DNA of 34,511 nt from an uncultured Collinsella sp. (GTDB taxonomy: Bacteria; Actinomycetota; Coriobacteriia; Coriobacteriales; Coriobacteriaceae): NCBI GenBank assembly GCA_958415525.1, contig CATYZE010000027.1:1-34511 (forward strand), read 5' to 3'. The notes below the pieces were generated by a model. That model was given only the letters and a program-made list of their open reading frames with translations. It ran no database searches and had not been told where the DNA came from. Positions 7,646 through 16,769 of this stretch are shown in pieces (position 1 is the first letter of the stretch; each line of letters opens with the position of its first letter). A program made the translations under genes and the position numbers.

Positions 7646-8248
7646 CTAGTGCACCAGTTTGCCAAACTGAATGGCGCGGACAATGAGCGTCACGCCAAAC
7701 ACCAGCAACGCGGCGCCGCTAAAGATGACGAGCATCTTGGCCGACCACAGCGGATAGATAAACACGAACATGCCGGCGATGATGGAGAGTGCGCCACTCA
7801 GAATGGCGAGGACACGGTTGGACGAAAGCTCGGACTCCAGAATGGACATGACACCTTCGACAATCCAGCCAAAGCCGGCCACGATAACCACCATCGTGGT
7901 GAGTGTCGCGGTCGAGAAGGCCTGGTTGCGCAGGATTATGACGCCGCCCAGGATAATGAGTAGGTTGGAGATGATGCTCGTCACGCGCCAGCCGGTGGGC
8001 AGCAGCGGCTCAAAAATGGCAGTGAACAGCCTGATGGCAGCGGTGATTACAAAGTAAAAGCCCAGGACGGTCGTCAAAAAGACGAGGGACTTGGCGGGTG
8101 CAAAAAGCAGCGCGATACCAGCAATGAGCGCCATGACGCCCGTGATGGCGTAAATCCAGCGCACGGCCTTGACGGCTTTGCCCGCCATGCTTTTCTCGTC
8201 AAATCCAAACTGGCTGGATTTTTGGTCATCGTTCTTAAAGATGCCCAT
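7646..8248 (-). CDS. HdeD-like (DUF308) six-helix membrane protein
   Basis: This 200-aa protein has a hydrophilic N-terminus of about 25 residues followed by six hydrophobic helices arranged in three hairpins, matching the HdeD/DUF308 family. E. coli HdeD is linked to acid stress, but the family's molecular role is unknown. The start at 8248 is chosen because AAGGAG lies 6 bases upstream; a longer frame from 8308 has no such site. It is the first gene of a two-gene unit with the DUF188 protein. Repeated G-x-x-x-x-x-G-x-x-L patterns (GVMALIAGIALLF, GALSIIAGMFVF) show internal duplication. Confidence 0.85.
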   Translation of the reverse strand: MGIFKNDDQKSSQFGFDEKSMAGKAVKAVRWIYAITGVMALIAGIALLFAPAKSLVFLTTVLGFYFVITAAIRLFTAIFEPLLPTGWRVTSIISNLLIILGGVIILRNQAFSTATLTTMVVIVAGFGWIVEGVMSILESELSSNRVLAILSGALSIIAGMFVFIYPLWSAKMLVIFSGAALLVFGVTLIVRAIQFGKLVH

Positions 8249-8465
8249 AATGTCTCCTTTCCGTGTGGTGCACGTTGCGTTCATTGCTCTCCGTGCGGCG
8301 TACGCCAAAAGTGATGCAACAAGTATCGCCCAAGGGCGCCGATGTATGGGGCGGGAAGGACGAATTGCCGCCCCACATTCCCGAATTGTTACTTTTATTC
8401 CTGCTTCAGTGAGGATTAATCAACAATTGTAGAACATTACGCTGCTATATGTAATCGCCTACGTT

Positions 8466-8484
8466 TTAGGTTAGATTTTCCTAA
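8466..8484. promoter_or_regulatory. DtxR/IdeR-like iron box upstream of the nitroreductase
   Basis: The 19-mer TTAGGTTAGATTTTCCTAA agrees with the DtxR consensus TTAGGTTAGCCTAACCTAA at 15 positions, keeping the outer TTAGG...CCTAA dyad perfectly. It lies 28 bases upstream of the nitroreductase start. Iron-dependent repression is inferred; no separate -10/-35 pair was assigned with confidence. Confidence 0.6.
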
Positions 8485-8512
8485 GAACAATTGCCCGAAA
8501 TTGGGGGTCCCT

Positions 8513-9184
8513 ATGAACGAAACAGTTCCCGCGGCGCCGTCGAGCGCGGAGTCGATGGCAAAGCAAGGTTGCGAAAAGCTCGGCCTGGACACGTTTGACG
8601 CGCTGGTCCGCCGCGCCCGCACGTGCCGCCGATTTGACGAGTCCATGCGCGTGCCGCGCGAGTTTTTGCTCGAGCTGGCGGAACTGGCGCACCTGGCTCC
8701 GTGTGGTGCCAATGCTCAGCGTCTTCGTTTTCATGTGGTGAGCGGTTCCGAGGACTGCGCTCGCGTGTTTGACGAGCTTGCATGGGCCGGTGCGCTCAAG
8801 GATTGGTCGGGTCCCGATGAGGGCGAGCGCCCGACCGGCTACATCGCGATTCTTGCCGAGCGCGCCGTTCCGGGCAAGCCCGCCGCTCCCATTACCGAGG
8901 TCGACACGGGCATTGCCGCGCAGACGATGATGCTCGCCGCCCGCAGCGCCACGCCCGAGGTGGCTGCCTGCATGTTCAAGGCTTTTACGCCCCACGCGAT
9001 CGATGCCATGGGGCTCGATAACGACAAGTATGAGCTCAAGCTGATCATGGCGTTTGGCGTTCCGGCCGAGACGCAGGTGATCGATGCGATCGATTCCAAC
9101 CCCGACGGCTCCATCAATTATTGGCGTGACGAGGCGCAGGTGCACCACGTACCTAAGCGCCCGCTCGCCGACGTACTGGTGTAG
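8513..9184 (+). CDS. Nitroreductase family protein
   Basis: This 223-aa protein looks like a flavin-dependent nitroreductase-fold oxidoreductase. The N-terminal RRARTCRRFDE segment (about residues 32-42) is the usual phosphate/FMN-binding region, LAHLAPCGANAQRLRFHVV (about 59-77) the second flavin contact, and DTGIAAQTMMLAA (about 134-146) the helix conserved in the family. The substrate is not predictable. I start at the ATG at 8513 with GGGGG 6-10 bases upstream rather than the TTG at 8501. A DtxR-like box precedes it, so it may belong to an iron regulon, for example as a ferric or flavin reductase (inference). Confidence 0.85.
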   Translation: MNETVPAAPSSAESMAKQGCEKLGLDTFDALVRRARTCRRFDESMRVPREFLLELAELAHLAPCGANAQRLRFHVVSGSEDCARVFDELAWAGALKDWSGPDEGERPTGYIAILAERAVPGKPAAPITEVDTGIAAQTMMLAARSATPEVAACMFKAFTPHAIDAMGLDNDKYELKLIMAFGVPAETQVIDAIDSNPDGSINYWRDEAQVHHVPKRPLADVLV

Positions 9185-9266
9185 TTGGGTGTCGCCGCGG
9201 CGTGATCAGGCGGTAAACCACCACAAAGGTGCCTGTCCCCTTTGCGGTGGTGCGAGGGGAGGGCGT

Positions 9267-9809
9267 GTGGCAGATTTGTATTTGGTGCGGCATGGGCAGA
9301 CTGAGCTCAATGTGCAGAACATTTTGCAGGGTGGGCACGATTCGCCGCTTACGGCGCGCGGGCGCGAGCAGGCGCTGGCGACGCGCGCGGCGTTTGAGGC
9401 GCGTGGCGTGACCTTTGACCGTGTGTATTCCTCCCCGTTGGGCCGGGCGCGGCGTACGGCTGAGCTAATTGCTGGTGAGGGCCGCTCGATAGAGCTGGTC
9501 GATGACCTACGCGAGTGGCATTTGGGCTCGCTGGAGGGCACATCAAATCGCGATATGCCGCCGCAGCCCTGGGGCGATTATCCGGTCGCGTTTGGCGGCG
9601 AGTCGGAAGTGCAGCTCCAGTCGCGTATGGTCGCGGTGCTGTCGCGCATTATGGCCCGCCCCCAGCATAACTGCGTGCTGGCAGTCTCCCACGGCTCAGC
9701 CTGCCAGGAGTTTCTTGAGTATGTGACTGGCAGGGGAGAGCTACCCGACAACGGTGCCGTGCTTCATTTTGGCTATTGCGACGGGGCGTTTTCGCTCCTT
9801 GATTGGTAA
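9267..9809 (+). CDS. Histidine phosphatase (phosphoglycerate mutase-like), first of two
   Basis: This 180-aa protein belongs to the histidine phosphatase superfamily. Catalytic elements are visible: LVRHGQT with R8, H9 near the N-terminus (phosphohistidine), YSSPLGRARRTAE (second arginine), E near REWHLG, and VSHGSA (second histidine). The substrate is unknown; small phosphate esters such as sugar phosphates or phosphoserine are typical. I choose GTG at 9267, which follows a strong GAGGGGAGG and places R-H-G at the normal distance; the open frame extends upstream without family similarity. The next gene is a homolog 17 bases downstream, so the pair arose by tandem duplication and is one operon. 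Confidence 0.88.
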   Translation: MADLYLVRHGQTELNVQNILQGGHDSPLTARGREQALATRAAFEARGVTFDRVYSSPLGRARRTAELIAGEGRSIELVDDLREWHLGSLEGTSNRDMPPQPWGDYPVAFGGESEVQLQSRMVAVLSRIMARPQHNCVLAVSHGSACQEFLEYVTGRGELPDNGAVLHFGYCDGAFSLLDW

Positions 9810-9826
9810 CGAACGAAAGGACCCCT

Positions 9827-10462
9827 ATGAATAAAGACCTGTATCTGGTTCGTCATGGGCAGACAATATTCAACCTTAAGCGCATTATTCAGGGTTGGAG
9901 TGACTCGCCGCTCACGCAGCTGGGATGCGACCAGGCGGCGCGTGCCGGCATGTTCTTGCGTGCGCGCGGCATTGAGCCCGATCATGCCTACACCTCCACA
10001 CTTCATCGCACCGAGCAGACTATCGCCAACCTGTGGCCGGGCTTGGCGTATGAGCGCCTGGACGGCCTGCGTGAGTGGTTCTTTGGCGACTTTGAGGCCG
10101 AGCGCGTGATGCTTATGCCCGAGCGCCCGTGGCGCGATTTCTATTGTCAGTTTGACGGCGAGGGGCAGATGCAGGTGCGCGAGCGCATGGTGGCGACGCT
10201 GACCGAGCTTATGCGGCGTCCGGACCATACGTGCGTGCTCGCGGTAAGCCATGGCTCGGCTATCAAGGAGTTTTTGGACCACGTGAGGGGTGCGGCGGCT
10301 GACGAGCGCGATCGCGTGCCGGGCAACTGCTCGGTGCTGCATTTCGTGTTTGACGACGAGGCCGGTACGTTTGAACTGATTGAGATTTTTACGCAGGAGG
10401 ATTACGCGCGCGAGCTGGGGCTTGAACCACTTGTGGCGGCAGTAGGCCCGCAGCGGGGATAA
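9827..10462 (+). CDS. Histidine phosphatase (phosphoglycerate mutase-like), second of two
   Basis: This 211-aa protein is a histidine phosphatase with LVRHGQT (R9, H10), the YTSTLHRTEQT segment, the REWFFGDFE acid region and VSHGSA (second histidine). It is clearly related to the product of the preceding gene but has a longer C-terminal part (about 30 extra residues ending EPLVAAVGPQRG). The ATG at 9827 has AAAGGA upstream at good spacing; start codons further upstream lie inside the previous gene. The unit ends at a strong hairpin at 10510-10546. Substrate unknown. Confidence 0.88.
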   Translation: MNKDLYLVRHGQTIFNLKRIIQGWSDSPLTQLGCDQAARAGMFLRARGIEPDHAYTSTLHRTEQTIANLWPGLAYERLDGLREWFFGDFEAERVMLMPERPWRDFYCQFDGEGQMQVRERMVATLTELMRRPDHTCVLAVSHGSAIKEFLDHVRGAAADERDRVPGNCSVLHFVFDDEAGTFELIEIFTQEDYARELGLEPLVAAVGPQRG

Positions 10463-10509
10463 CGCGAGCGTGGCGGCACGGGTCGCCGGCATAACGTCTC
10501 GCCGCAAAA

Positions 10510-10546
10510 GGGGCGGAGATGCATGTACCTGCTGCATCTCCGCCCC
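10510..10546. terminator. Hairpin terminator between convergent genes
   Basis: GGGGCGGAGATGCA (10510-10523) pairs perfectly with its complement at 10533-10546 around a 9-base loop. CCTGTTTGTTG follows on the plus strand and TTTTGCGGC on the minus strand, so it can serve the phosphatase pair and the leftward DUF1015-like gene. Confidence 0.85.
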
Positions 10547-10591
10547 CTGTTTGTTGAGCTGCCGATTTTTGTGCTGGGCGGTCTGGTCTTG

Positions 10592-11275
10592 CTAGAACCG
10601 CGCGACCTGGTGCGTGAGCAGACCTGTCGGAACCTGCGGCGCGGCGCCGCTGACCTGCGCGGCGGGGAAGAGCACGGCAACGGTAAAGTTGAACGGCTCC
10701 TTGCCGGTGTACGTTCCGGCAGCACGGGCCTCATCGGCCAGCAGCTGCGACGCCCCGGTCAGAGCGGCGGCGTAGGCGGGGTCGTCGGCCAGTGCCGGCT
10801 CCGGTGCTTGGTCGAGCATAGCGCGGATGGCCCCGACGGCGTCCTCGCGCTTGACCTCCCACGCGCGGTGCGTAATGCCCGCGGGGTCGGTGACGGCGTA
10901 GAGCGACGCGCCCTCTTTGGCGGCGCCCAGGATGATATCCATGACGGGCGAGGCCTCGTAGGCGAGCGACACGGGGCGCGGCTGCACCTTGAGCTCGGCG
11001 ATCGCGAGCGCGGCGGCGGCCACGTCAGCGCTGACATCGCCCTTGTCGCCCGCAAGTACACTCGTCGGGCAGATCGCCACGACACCCGTCACGCGTCCCG
11101 GCTCGCCCGAGCATTCGTACACGTAATACGCCGCACCCGGGTCCTTGAGCATCAGGCCATCGGCAAGGGCTCCGCGCAGAGCATCGTTGCCGCTCAGGAT
11201 GCTGCCCATTGCAGGCAGCGCCTCGAGCACGCGGTCCTGAGCCGGGCGGATGCAGGGAAACGGAAGTGCTTTCAT
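10592..11275 (-). CDS. DUF1015-like protein
   Basis: This 227-aa protein resembles the first part of the DUF1015 family: the N-terminal ALPFPCIRPA, an AYYVYEC strand followed by GVVAI, and AVTDPAGITHRAWEV, the usual 'display' segment of that family. Typical DUF1015 proteins are about 400 residues, so this is a short version. No biochemical function is established. In many anaerobes DUF1015 genes lie close to serA/serC, which are about 3 kb away here, but that link is only contextual. The ATG has AGGAC upstream. It follows the M20 peptidase gene by 39 bases on the same strand, so the two are probably one operon. Confidence 0.65.
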   Translation of the reverse strand: MKALPFPCIRPAQDRVLEALPAMGSILSGNDALRGALADGLMLKDPGAAYYVYECSGEPGRVTGVVAICPTSVLAGDKGDVSADVAAAALAIAELKVQPRPVSLAYEASPVMDIILGAAKEGASLYAVTDPAGITHRAWEVKREDAVGAIRAMLDQAPEPALADDPAYAAALTGASQLLADEARAAGTYTGKEPFNFTVAVLFPAAQVSGAAPQVPTGLLTHQVARF

Positions 11276-11314
11276 GGGCGGTCCTAACGCACGAGTCGGT
11301 TTGTTCGCGGCTTA

Positions 11315-12535
11315 TTATGCCCCAACTTGGCCGCTCGCGTCCCAGAGCGTGTTATCGGCAAGCGCGATGAGCACGTTTTGACAACGAACGATATCGGCAT
11401 GGGGCACATATTCGTTGGGCTTGTGCGCGAGCGCGAGCGACCCGGGACCGTAGCTCATGCAATTGCGGTTGCCTGTCTTGCCGGCAATGACGGCGGTGTC
11501 GGTGTAGCCGGTAAAGAAGCCGATGGTCGTGTCCGCGCCCGTCACGTCATCGGCGGCACGCTTGAGCGCTGCTAGAAGGGGAGAGTTCGGGTCGCGCTCG
11601 ATGGCGGGGCGGTCGCCCGTCACGGTGTAGCTGCCATGGCAACCGGGAACGGCGGCTTCGGCGACGGCGATGGCCTGCTCTACCATGCGCGTCGCGGCGG
11701 CCGTATCGGTCGGCGGGGTCAGACGCATGTCGACCCAGACTTTGGCGCGGTCGGGCACGACATAGGGACGGTAGCCACCCTCGATCTGTCCAAACGTGAT
11801 GGTCGATGGCCCCAGCTCATCATGCACGGGCAGCGACGCGAATGCATGGCGCAGCGCGCAGACGACCTCGGCCACGGCGGCTACGGCGTCGGCACCCTTC
11901 CATGGCTGGCTCGCGTGCGCCGTGACGCCGGTCATCTCGATCTCGAACCACGTGCGCCCCTTGTGCGCTACCTGAATCTGTCCATCGGTGGGCTCGGTGT
12001 CCAGCACCCATTCGCGCGAGCCGGCCCAGCCGGCATCGATGGCCGCCTCGGAGCCGCGCATAAAGTCTTCCTCGTCGACCGAGCAGATGAGCGAAAAGCC
12101 GCGGCGGGGCAGCGCGCCATCCGCCGCCACGCGCTCGAGCGTATGGACCAGTGCGGCAATGGCGCAGGCCAGGCCACCCTTCATATCGCAGGCACCGCGG
12201 CCATAGAGTTTATCGTCGCGCACAACCGCCCCAAGCGGTGCGATGTCTGCGTCCCAGCCATCGCCCAAGGTGACGGTATCCATGTGGCAGATATAGACCA
12301 GCCGCGGCTCGCCGCTCAAACCGGGCACGGTGATCATAAGGTTGCGGCGCCCGGGCAGTACCTCGAGTTCCTCAATCCGTATGGCATCGAGTGTCGGGTA
12401 GTTCAACCGTGCCAGCCGTTCCTCAACCAGCGCTTTGATATACCGCTCAATTTCATTCTCATACGCGCCCGGGTCTGAGCTGTCGATCCGCACAAGCTCC
12501 TGCGCAAGCCGCCAGGCAAAGTCCTCATCAACCAT
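11315..12535 (-). CDS. M20-family metallopeptidase (ArgE/DapE/CPG2-like)
   Basis: This 406-aa protein is a zinc-dependent amidohydrolase of the M20 family, acting on an acylated amino acid or small peptide in the cytoplasm. Seen in order: the zinc ligands and catalytic Asp in CHMDTV, the bridging Asp in GRGACDMKGG, the catalytic Glu pair in SVDEED, the Asp in LDTEPTD, the dimerisation-domain histidine in TAHASQP, and the last zinc histidine in LAHKPNEYV. I start at the ATG at 12535 (GTGAGG upstream); the longer frame to 12613 lacks a ribosome binding site. DapE, ArgE or a general peptidase are all possible; no neighbour decides it. Confidence 0.88.
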   Translation of the reverse strand: MVDEDFAWRLAQELVRIDSSDPGAYENEIERYIKALVEERLARLNYPTLDAIRIEELEVLPGRRNLMITVPGLSGEPRLVYICHMDTVTLGDGWDADIAPLGAVVRDDKLYGRGACDMKGGLACAIAALVHTLERVAADGALPRRGFSLICSVDEEDFMRGSEAAIDAGWAGSREWVLDTEPTDGQIQVAHKGRTWFEIEMTGVTAHASQPWKGADAVAAVAEVVCALRHAFASLPVHDELGPSTITFGQIEGGYRPYVVPDRAKVWVDMRLTPPTDTAAATRMVEQAIAVAEAAVPGCHGSYTVTGDRPAIERDPNSPLLAALKRAADDVTGADTTIGFFTGYTDTAVIAGKTGNRNCMSYGPGSLALAHKPNEYVPHADIVRCQNVLIALADNTLWDASGQVGA

Positions 12536-12689
12536 ATGCAACCTCACAATCAGTCTGCTTTCCAAACCGATTGTAAGCCTCCTGAGAGATTCGCGACGCG
12601 CGCGCAGCAGCATTTACCGTTCGCAGGCCGAGCCATCGCACTCGCCGTCTGAGCGGGTTCACAAACGATGCAGTGGGTACGTACACTTC

Positions 12690-13739
12690 ATGGACGACAT
12701 ACTGTGCGACATATCTGCCTTTCGGTATCACCGGATACCCCCACAGGTCTTGGCGATAATGCCGGACCTGCCCGATTCTGCGGACGACCAGCGCAGGGAG
12801 CGTCTTTGCGAGCACCCGCTCGTCAAGCATTTCCTGGGCACCCCGTTACACGTGTTGGCACAGGGCAGCTGCGGACGTAAGGGCGATCGCATTGTCAGGC
12901 ATGTTTGGAACGGGGAGAGGCCGTTTGACTCCGTGCGGCAGACAGAGTTTGGCCTCGATGTCGCGTCACCGCTCTTTACCCTGCTGACCCTGGCTTCTTC
13001 GGTCTCAAACGAGCGCCTGATCATGTGCATGTATGAGATGTGCGGTACCTTTGCCGTGTGCAAGATCGCGCCTCAGGTAAAGACGGCACTTGAGCAGGCA
13101 TACGGGGACCGGTGGGGCGACGCGCGGCTGGGCTGGGAAAACGCAAAGGATGCCTCGGGGAATTCAACGGACTTGTGGAAACGACCTCCCTTGATCGAGC
13201 TCTCTGACCTTTCAGAGTACGTCGATAAGATCCGGGGGCTTCGCGGTGCTAAATCGTTCACACGTGCCGCAAAATGCATTACGGGGGTCGCGGCATCGCC
13301 GCTCGAGGTCCAGGCTTCGACGCTGTTTAGCCTTTCGAGGTTGCGCGGCGGCGAAGGGCTGCGCCTTACCAATAACGTTGAGATTCGTATGACGTGCAGC
13401 GCCCGTCTGATTTCGGGGCTTGATAGGCGCTATGCCGATATTTTGCTGGCAAATAAGGACGGCAGCCGAGAGTGTCTGGTTGAATGCCAGGGTAAAGCCA
13501 TTCACGGATCCATTGAATCCAAGATCTCGGACTCCGATCGAACGACGGCCTTGCAAGCCATGGGATACCCCGTCGTTCTGATGACCTATGGTCAGCTGGC
13601 CGACTCTGATGCCTTCCGCGTGGTGATGGAGCTCATCATGTCCTATCTCGATGTGCCGCTGAAAGACAAGACGCCGCGACAGCAGGAGCTCGAACGGCGG
13701 CTTCGTGAGGAGATTTTTATCGATTGGGCGGGAATGTAG
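12690..13739 (+). CDS. PD-(D/E)XK-like protein of unknown function, second paralog
   Basis: This 349-aa protein is a distant relative of the one encoded at 3229-4419. The shared core is E206 (SPLEVQ), D250 in RYADILL, E265-C-Q in LVECQGKAIH, then D..R..ALQAMGYPVVLMTYGQL. The order E, D, E-x-Q/N, H, R-AL-MGY fits a Vsr/DUF559-like nuclease fold, with Gln in place of the usual lysine. The N-terminus LCDISAFRYHRIPPQVL is unassigned. The start MDDILCD was chosen by position of the conserved N-terminus; there is no Shine-Dalgarno, as for the paralog. It is divergent from the M20 peptidase gene. A nuclease role is only inferred. Confidence 0.68.
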   Translation: MDDILCDISAFRYHRIPPQVLAIMPDLPDSADDQRRERLCEHPLVKHFLGTPLHVLAQGSCGRKGDRIVRHVWNGERPFDSVRQTEFGLDVASPLFTLLTLASSVSNERLIMCMYEMCGTFAVCKIAPQVKTALEQAYGDRWGDARLGWENAKDASGNSTDLWKRPPLIELSDLSEYVDKIRGLRGAKSFTRAAKCITGVAASPLEVQASTLFSLSRLRGGEGLRLTNNVEIRMTCSARLISGLDRRYADILLANKDGSRECLVECQGKAIHGSIESKISDSDRTTALQAMGYPVVLMTYGQLADSDAFRVVMELIMSYLDVPLKDKTPRQQELERRLREEIFIDWAGM

Positions 13740-13821
13740 TCGCGCGGGTGGAAAACGCTCGCGCGAGCTAGAGTTTAGGTCGCAAAAAGGCTTCAATTTT
13801 ACCTTGGAGGGGCCCTAAAAA

Positions 13822-13990
13822 TGCTATCTAGAATAAGTTGTTTCGGAAAATGGACAGTCAACTTACATTCGGCATATAGAGATCGATTTTTACCCACTAA
13901 GGTCCCTGATAAAGTTGTTTATCAAAGCGGGTGCACTTGGTGATTTGGGTCTTACTGTCGATTATCCGAAAAAACTTGTTCTGGGTATCA
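13822..13990. repeat. MITE-like element with 37-bp imperfect inverted repeats
   Basis: Bases 13822-13858 and the reverse complement of 13954-13990 agree at 30 of 37 positions, sharing AGAA-AAGTT, TTTCGGA and GACAGT blocks; weaker similarity continues outward for about 20 bases on both sides. It lies downstream of the second PD-(D/E)XK-like gene, as the unrelated element at 2968-3216 lies downstream of the first. Confidence 0.6.
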
Positions 13991-14019
13991 CTTTTAAAGT
14001 CGTCCGGAGCAACAAAATC

Positions 14020-14051
14020 GGCCCCCCCCGTTTCGTGAAAACGGGGGGGCC
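14020..14051 (-). terminator. Rho-independent terminator of serC-serA
   Basis: GGCCCCCCCCGTTT (14020-14033) pairs with AAAACGGGGGGGCC (14038-14051), with CGTG as the loop. On the minus strand it is followed by GATTTTGTTG. It lies about 40 bases past the serA stop. Confidence 0.9.
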
Positions 14052-14092
14052 GAATGGGCTTCGTGGTCTGTCTGGCAGGCTTGGCGCCGGCG

Positions 14093-15256
14093 CTATTTAA
14101 TCACGCGCACGCGATACATCGACGGAATCTGCTTGAGCGCCTCGATCGTGCTGCCGTCCAGGTGCTCATCGGTGTCGAACATGGTGTAGGCGTTCTCGCC
14201 AGCGGACTCGTTGGTCATGCGCTGCACGTTGGCGTTGTCCTTGGCCAGGATCGCCGTGATCTGGCCGATCATGTTGGGCACGTTGGCATGCAGGCAGGCA
14301 ATGCGGCTTGCGGCGCGCGCCTTGCCCATGCTGCAGGCGGGGTAGTTGACGCTGTGCGCGATGTTGCCGTTTTCCAGGTAATCCTTGAGCTCGCTGATGG
14401 CCATGTCGGCGCAGTTGGCCTCGGCCTCGCCGGTGCCGGCGCCCGAGTGCGTGGTGATAAACGTGTTGGGCATCTTGACGGTCTTGGGCGTGGCAAAGTC
14501 GCAGCTAAACCAGCTGAGCTTGCCCGCGCGCAGGGCGGTATCGACGGCGTCTTCGTCGATGATGGTCTCGCGAGCGTAGTTGATGAGCACGGCGTCGGGC
14601 GCCAGCAGGTTAATCTGCTCGGTGCTGATCATACCGATGGTGTCGGCCTTGCTGGGCACGTGCACGGTGAGGTAGTCGCAGCCGCGGCACAGATCCTCGA
14701 GCGTGCCCACGCGCTGCACCTCGCGGCTCAGCACCCACGCGTGTTCGACGGAAATGAACGGATCGTAGCCGTAAACGTCCATGCCCAGGTCGACACAGGC
14801 GTTGGCGACCTTGGAGCCTACGTTGCCCAGGCCGATGACGCCGATGCGCTTGCCCTTGAGCTCGCGGCCCACAAAGGCCTTCTTGGCCTTTTCGGCATCG
14901 ACCTGAATCTCGGGGTCGTCGGCGTTGTCACGCACCCAGTTCATCGATTGCACCACGCCGCGGCTCGAGAGCACCAGCATGCCCAGGACGAGCTCCTTGA
15001 CGGCGTTGCTGTTGGCGCCGGGGGAGTTAAAGACGACGACGCCCTTTTTGGCGTACTCCTCGACGGGGATGTTGTTGACGCCGGCGCCGCAGCGGGCGAT
15101 GGCGCGGATGCCCTCGGGCAGCTCGTAGCCGTGCAGGTCGGTGGAGCGCATCAGGATGGCGTCGGCCTCCTCGGCGGTGGCCACAAACTCGTAGCCCTCG
15201 CCAAACTCGACTTTGCCGTCTTTAGTGATGTCGTCGATGGTCTTGATCTTGCGCAT
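14093..15256 (-). CDS. serA: D-3-phosphoglycerate dehydrogenase
   Basis: SerA oxidises 3-phosphoglycerate to 3-phosphohydroxypyruvate with NAD+, the first step of serine synthesis. The 387-aa protein has the split substrate domain (RCGAGVNNIP, about 55-63), the Rossmann motif G-L-G-N-V-G at 142-147, the active-site R229 in NYARET, H270 in THSGAGT, and a C-terminal ACT domain from about residue 318 (HANVPNMIGQITAIL). The ACT domain without the extra ASB domain is the short bacterial form and suggests feedback by serine. The start has an AGGAG (CTAAGGAGTTTTTC on the minus strand) just upstream. It is the second gene of a serC-serA operon and ends at a strong terminator. Confidence 0.95.
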   Translation of the reverse strand: MRKIKTIDDITKDGKVEFGEGYEFVATAEEADAILMRSTDLHGYELPEGIRAIARCGAGVNNIPVEEYAKKGVVVFNSPGANSNAVKELVLGMLVLSSRGVVQSMNWVRDNADDPEIQVDAEKAKKAFVGRELKGKRIGVIGLGNVGSKVANACVDLGMDVYGYDPFISVEHAWVLSREVQRVGTLEDLCRGCDYLTVHVPSKADTIGMISTEQINLLAPDAVLINYARETIIDEDAVDTALRAGKLSWFSCDFATPKTVKMPNTFITTHSGAGTGEAEANCADMAISELKDYLENGNIAHSVNYPACSMGKARAASRIACLHANVPNMIGQITAILAKDNANVQRMTNESAGENAYTMFDTDEHLDGSTIEALKQIPSMYRVRVIK

Positions 15257-15327
15257 GAAAAACTCCTTAGCAGGTTTTGATCTAAGCAGGGTGGTCTGAG
15301 GTGGCTGGTCGGCCCGCGTGTTGCGGG

Positions 15328-16452
<1,125 letters not shown>

Positions 16453-16583
16453 CTTCTAGTTCCCCCTCGTAGTCGTTTGAACGTTCGGGATACTTTAGCA
16501 CAGTGGAGCGCCAGGCGCGACCGAATCACGGTAAAACCCGAGTGTGCCGCTATGATTTACAGGATGGTTACATGGGGGAGGGC

Positions 16584-16757
16584 TTATCTCGAGGCTCGCA
16601 TCCGATCCGCCTCGGCCTTCGCTTGTTTCCAGGGGCGCACACGACCGTTGGTGAGGTCGTCATAACCATGAGCGATGGTACGTTAAATGTGATCTTCGCG
16701 TTCCTGAATGGTAGTTAGCGCGCGCGTCTGATCAGAAATAGGCTTTACGACAGGCAT
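16584..16757 (-). pseudogene. Decayed Phd/YefM-type antitoxin gene
   Basis: Reading leftward from an ATG with AAGGAG upstream, the frame begins MPVVKPISDQTRALTTIQER, a clear Phd/YefM antitoxin N-terminus, then hits an in-frame TAA at 16685-16683. Continuing in the same frame past the stop gives a sequence containing HGYDDLTNGRVRPWKQA and ending MRASR, which looks like an antitoxin C-terminus. The central DNA-binding part (the usual ...PIYLTKNG... segment) is missing, so the gene has an internal deletion plus a stop. No toxin gene is recognisable next to it. The intact ribosome binding site and operator indicate recent decay. Confidence 0.7.
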
Positions 16758-16769
16758 ATGAAACTCCTT

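Larger units (their letters stand above)
13740..14092. other. Intergenic stretch filled by a repeat element and the serA terminator
   Basis: No gene is supported; the 61-codon frame at 13915 has no support. A small TCGCGCG/CGCGCGA hairpin follows the paralog stop (13740-13766), then the inverted-repeat element at 13822-13990 and the serA terminator at 14020-14051. Confidence 0.6.

Noticed and set aside
14054..15280. Plus-strand ORF of 408 codons opposite serA
   Set aside because: serA is unmistakable on the minus strand; the plus frame is compositional.
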